Assembly: GCA_040877935.1 (NCBI GenBank)
Contig: JBBDNB010000019.1
Coordinates: 60,785-124,784 of the forward strand
Direction: 5' to 3'
DNA: 64,000 nucleotides
DNA from: Chitinophagales bacterium
GTDB lineage: Bacteria > Bacteroidota > Bacteroidia > Chitinophagales > CAIOSU01
Under the pieces are notes generated by a model. That model worked only from the letters and a program-made list of their open reading frames with translations. It did not search any database and was not told the DNA's origin. This document shows positions 62,541-64,000 of the stretch, in pieces. Each line of letters opens with the position of its first letter. Position 1 is the stretch's first letter. The translations under genes and the position numbers were made by a program.

Positions 62541-63215
62541 TCAGGGTTTATGCGCTCTTGTCATCTCTCTTTTTCCGGGCGGTCCCGGAATGGATTCTAC
62601 TTTAAAACCTACAGCTTTCAATGTTCTTTTCACCACTCCTTTGGCACAATATGTAACCAATATACCACCTGGTTTTAATTGCGCATACATTTTTTTAAAT
62701 ACAAAAGCTTCCCACAAATCGGGCTGTGCACTTGGAGCAAATGCATCAAAATAGATCAGTTCTGCTTTTTCACCAATGGCATAGTCCTGCAGTTTTTCTG
62801 CTCTTTTCAGTAAAGTGTAATTTTCATTGATAACACTTGTTTTGCCCCATGCTGCCCGATGCAATTCTATAAATGCCTTTTGCTCACTTTGGTCTGCAAT
62901 TAAGCCTTCTGCAATGCATTGGGCTTCTTCTATATCAAGTGGATAAGCTTCTATGCATTCATAGCGGATTTTTAGCTTGTTATCTGTGGCAAATTTTTGG
63001 CTCAGCCAGGCATTGATGCCAGTTCCAAATCCCATTTCAAAAATGTTAATGTTTCTGAAGCCTTTTTTTTGCAGTTCATGGAGTCCCGCTTGAATAAATA
63101 CATGTTTTGATTCTTGCAATGCACCGTGAACAGAATGATAATGTTCATCCAGTTCAGGCACAAATAGGGTAGGGCTTCCGTCTTTAGTAATTACCTGATG
63201 TCTATTTTTCTTCAT
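62541..63215 (-). CDS. mnmD: tRNA 5-methylaminomethyl-2-thiouridine methyltransferase (MnmD)
   Basis: MnmD makes mnm5s2U at wobble position 34 of tRNA; in this phylum it occurs apart from the MnmC oxidase domain. The 224 residues include VPELDEHYHSVHGALQESKH, the SAM-binding NIFEMGFGTGINAWL, ELIYFDAFAPSAQPDLWEAF and GGILVTYCAKGVVKRTLKAVG. The start at 63215 overlaps the 3' end of the rhomboid gene by 14 nt (ATGAAGAAAAATAG), so translation is likely coupled. An ATG 30 bp further upstream is less likely. Confidence 0.93.
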   Translation of the reverse strand: MKKNRHQVITKDGSPTLFVPELDEHYHSVHGALQESKHVFIQAGLHELQKKGFRNINIFEMGFGTGINAWLSQKFATDNKLKIRYECIEAYPLDIEEAQCIAEGLIADQSEQKAFIELHRAAWGKTSVINENYTLLKRAEKLQDYAIGEKAELIYFDAFAPSAQPDLWEAFVFKKMYAQLKPGGILVTYCAKGVVKRTLKAVGFKVESIPGPPGKREMTRAHKP

Positions 63216-63840
63216 CTTCCGGGATGTACTTGTATTCAAATTCATTATCTTCTTCAGCGGTGTACAATTCTACTTCCGGTTTTGGTCGATCCGTATTTCT
63301 ATAGATAAAAGCCAGAACAATACCCGAAACAGCACCCGCCAGATGCGATTCCCACGAAACGCCAAATTGATTGGGCATCAATCCTTCTACAATTCCACCG
63401 TACAAAAAGAGTATAATAAAACTCAGTGCATAAGAGCGAATGTCTTTTCTGAACACTCCGCTGAAAAAAATAAAAGAAGCCAGCCCATAGACAATACCAC
63501 TGGCTCCAATGTGGTAGGAGGGACGGGCAAAAAGCCAAACAAGAATCCCCACAAGGAATACCAGGATAAGAATCACTCTTTTGGAAATGCGCGGATAAAA
63601 ATAAAAGGACATGGTTCCCAGAAAGATCAGGGGAAAACTGTTTGAACTTAAATGTTCCAGGCTACTGTGAATAAAGGGAGCCGTTATGATTCCTATCAAA
63701 CCATTCAGGCTTCTTGGGTAAAGCCCGGCAGAAACAAGATTAATGTCCATTATCCAGGAATTGAGCATTACCAGCCACATCAGCCCTACAGCTTGTAATG
63801 GAATACGCAGTGAAGTTTTAAATTTTTTATTGATTTTCAT
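63202..63840 (-). CDS. Rhomboid family intramembrane serine protease
   Basis: This six-helix integral membrane protease cuts within transmembrane segments. The 212 residues show the catalytic Ser in YHIGASGIVYGLA (about residue 114), the catalytic His in WESHLAGAVSGIVLAFI (about 165), and the early motif GIITAPFIHSSLEHLSSNS before TM2. The order of motifs and length are typical. The last 30 residues are acidic and cytoplasmic. It is the first gene of a unit with mnmD. Target proteins unknown. Confidence 0.92.
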   Translation of the reverse strand: MKINKKFKTSLRIPLQAVGLMWLVMLNSWIMDINLVSAGLYPRSLNGLIGIITAPFIHSSLEHLSSNSFPLIFLGTMSFYFYPRISKRVILILVFLVGILVWLFARPSYHIGASGIVYGLASFIFFSGVFRKDIRSYALSFIILFLYGGIVEGLMPNQFGVSWESHLAGAVSGIVLAFIYRNTDRPKPEVELYTAEEDNEFEYKYIPEDEEK

Positions 63841-64000
63841 TGAAACTTTTAGGCAGTATAATTTTTGTGGAGCATTCTACTCAAATAAAATGTTAGGTAC
63901 TCATCGGCTTTAACAAACACTTTCATTTAAATGTTGTGTCTAATTATAATGCGAATCAAGGGTTGGATATCAACAAAAAAGATGTTGATATAATTCTGTG
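63841..64000. other. Right-edge region, no gene supported
   Basis: The 160 bp hold a small inverted repeat, ATATCAACA/TGTTGATAT, near 63967-63991. A plus-strand frame is open from 63897 to the edge but has no credible start. I cannot call a gene here. Confidence 0.4.

Noticed and set aside
63897..64000. Plus-strand frame running off the right edge, and a 25-codon minus-strand ATG frame at 63853-63927
   Set aside because: The first has no ATG and too few codons; the second has no supporting feature. Either could be real in a longer contig.

Overview
The window looks like the chromosome of a member of the Bacteroidota, probably a non-model Saprospiria, Chitinophagia or Cytophagia-type lineage. 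Evidence: an AT-rich genome, Bacteroidota-type promoters (TTG/TTTG, about 17-21 nt, TAnnTTTG), four type IX secretion cargo proteins (three with type A and one with CHU_C type B C-terminal domains), a PorP/SprF protein, and several families largely confined to this phylum (DUF4294, DUF3078, DUF3276/PUR, HYC_CC_PP, DUF1573 lipoprotein). The class-level placement is a guess. No rRNA, tRNA, CRISPR array, phage or complete insertion sequence was seen.

Layout. 1-2273: 5' part of a secreted type A cargo gene running off the left edge. 2684-7673: pruA, divergent from the ftsK-lolA pair. 7982-11972: lpd, a GT39 membrane glycosyltransferase and a secreted glycerophosphodiesterase. 12152-19252: a 2366-residue secreted beta-helix protein with a recent internal duplication. 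19370-27343 (minus strand): a GT2 glycosyltransferase; a run of Nudix, sirtuin, lipoprotein and Nnr genes around NAD(H) and ADP-ribose chemistry; then a probable copper module (TonB receptor, HMA protein, HYC_CC_PP protein). 27483-30816 (minus): pyrF, a NifU-domain protein, an Mrp ATPase and a secreted protein built of nine short repeats. 30910-39782 (minus): a type IX cassette of giant type B adhesin, PorP/SprF and a TPR/PD40/OmpA protein resembling PorE. 40303-43429: two lipoproteins, DUF4294, a MazG-like pyrophosphatase and a 56-residue ORF. 43479-50636: MscS channel, DUF3078 protein, type A secreted protein, LptF/G permease, GT39. 50860-57396: nucleoside phosphorylase, universal stress protein, thymidine kinase, OmpA protein, PUR protein, ABC exporter half. 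57703-62310: leucine dehydrogenase followed by nusB, DUF1573, yajC, ybbR and coaE. 62436-62533: the SRP RNA gene with its own promoter. 62541-63840: mnmD and a rhomboid protease.

The most unusual content is between genes. A 363-bp element (39859-40221) has distinguishable inverted ends and is almost wholly folded into nested perfect hairpins. A 58-bp palindrome at 27400-27457 carries the same two ends, inverted and with the interior missing, and solo ends lie near 43104 and 53932. A second family, with ends like AACCCnGATTATGCATTAGG, has a 218-bp member at 50636-50853 that fills a convergent gap, a 68-bp member at 20597-20664 and a solo end at 55108. The two long elements share an internal word, GACTTTAGTCGGGCAGG. 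Other small inverted-repeat units lie at 43135-43255, 7718-7857, 10956-10985, 22536-22650 and 57530-57647. These look like non-autonomous mobile elements or structured RNA units. The sequence alone cannot decide which.
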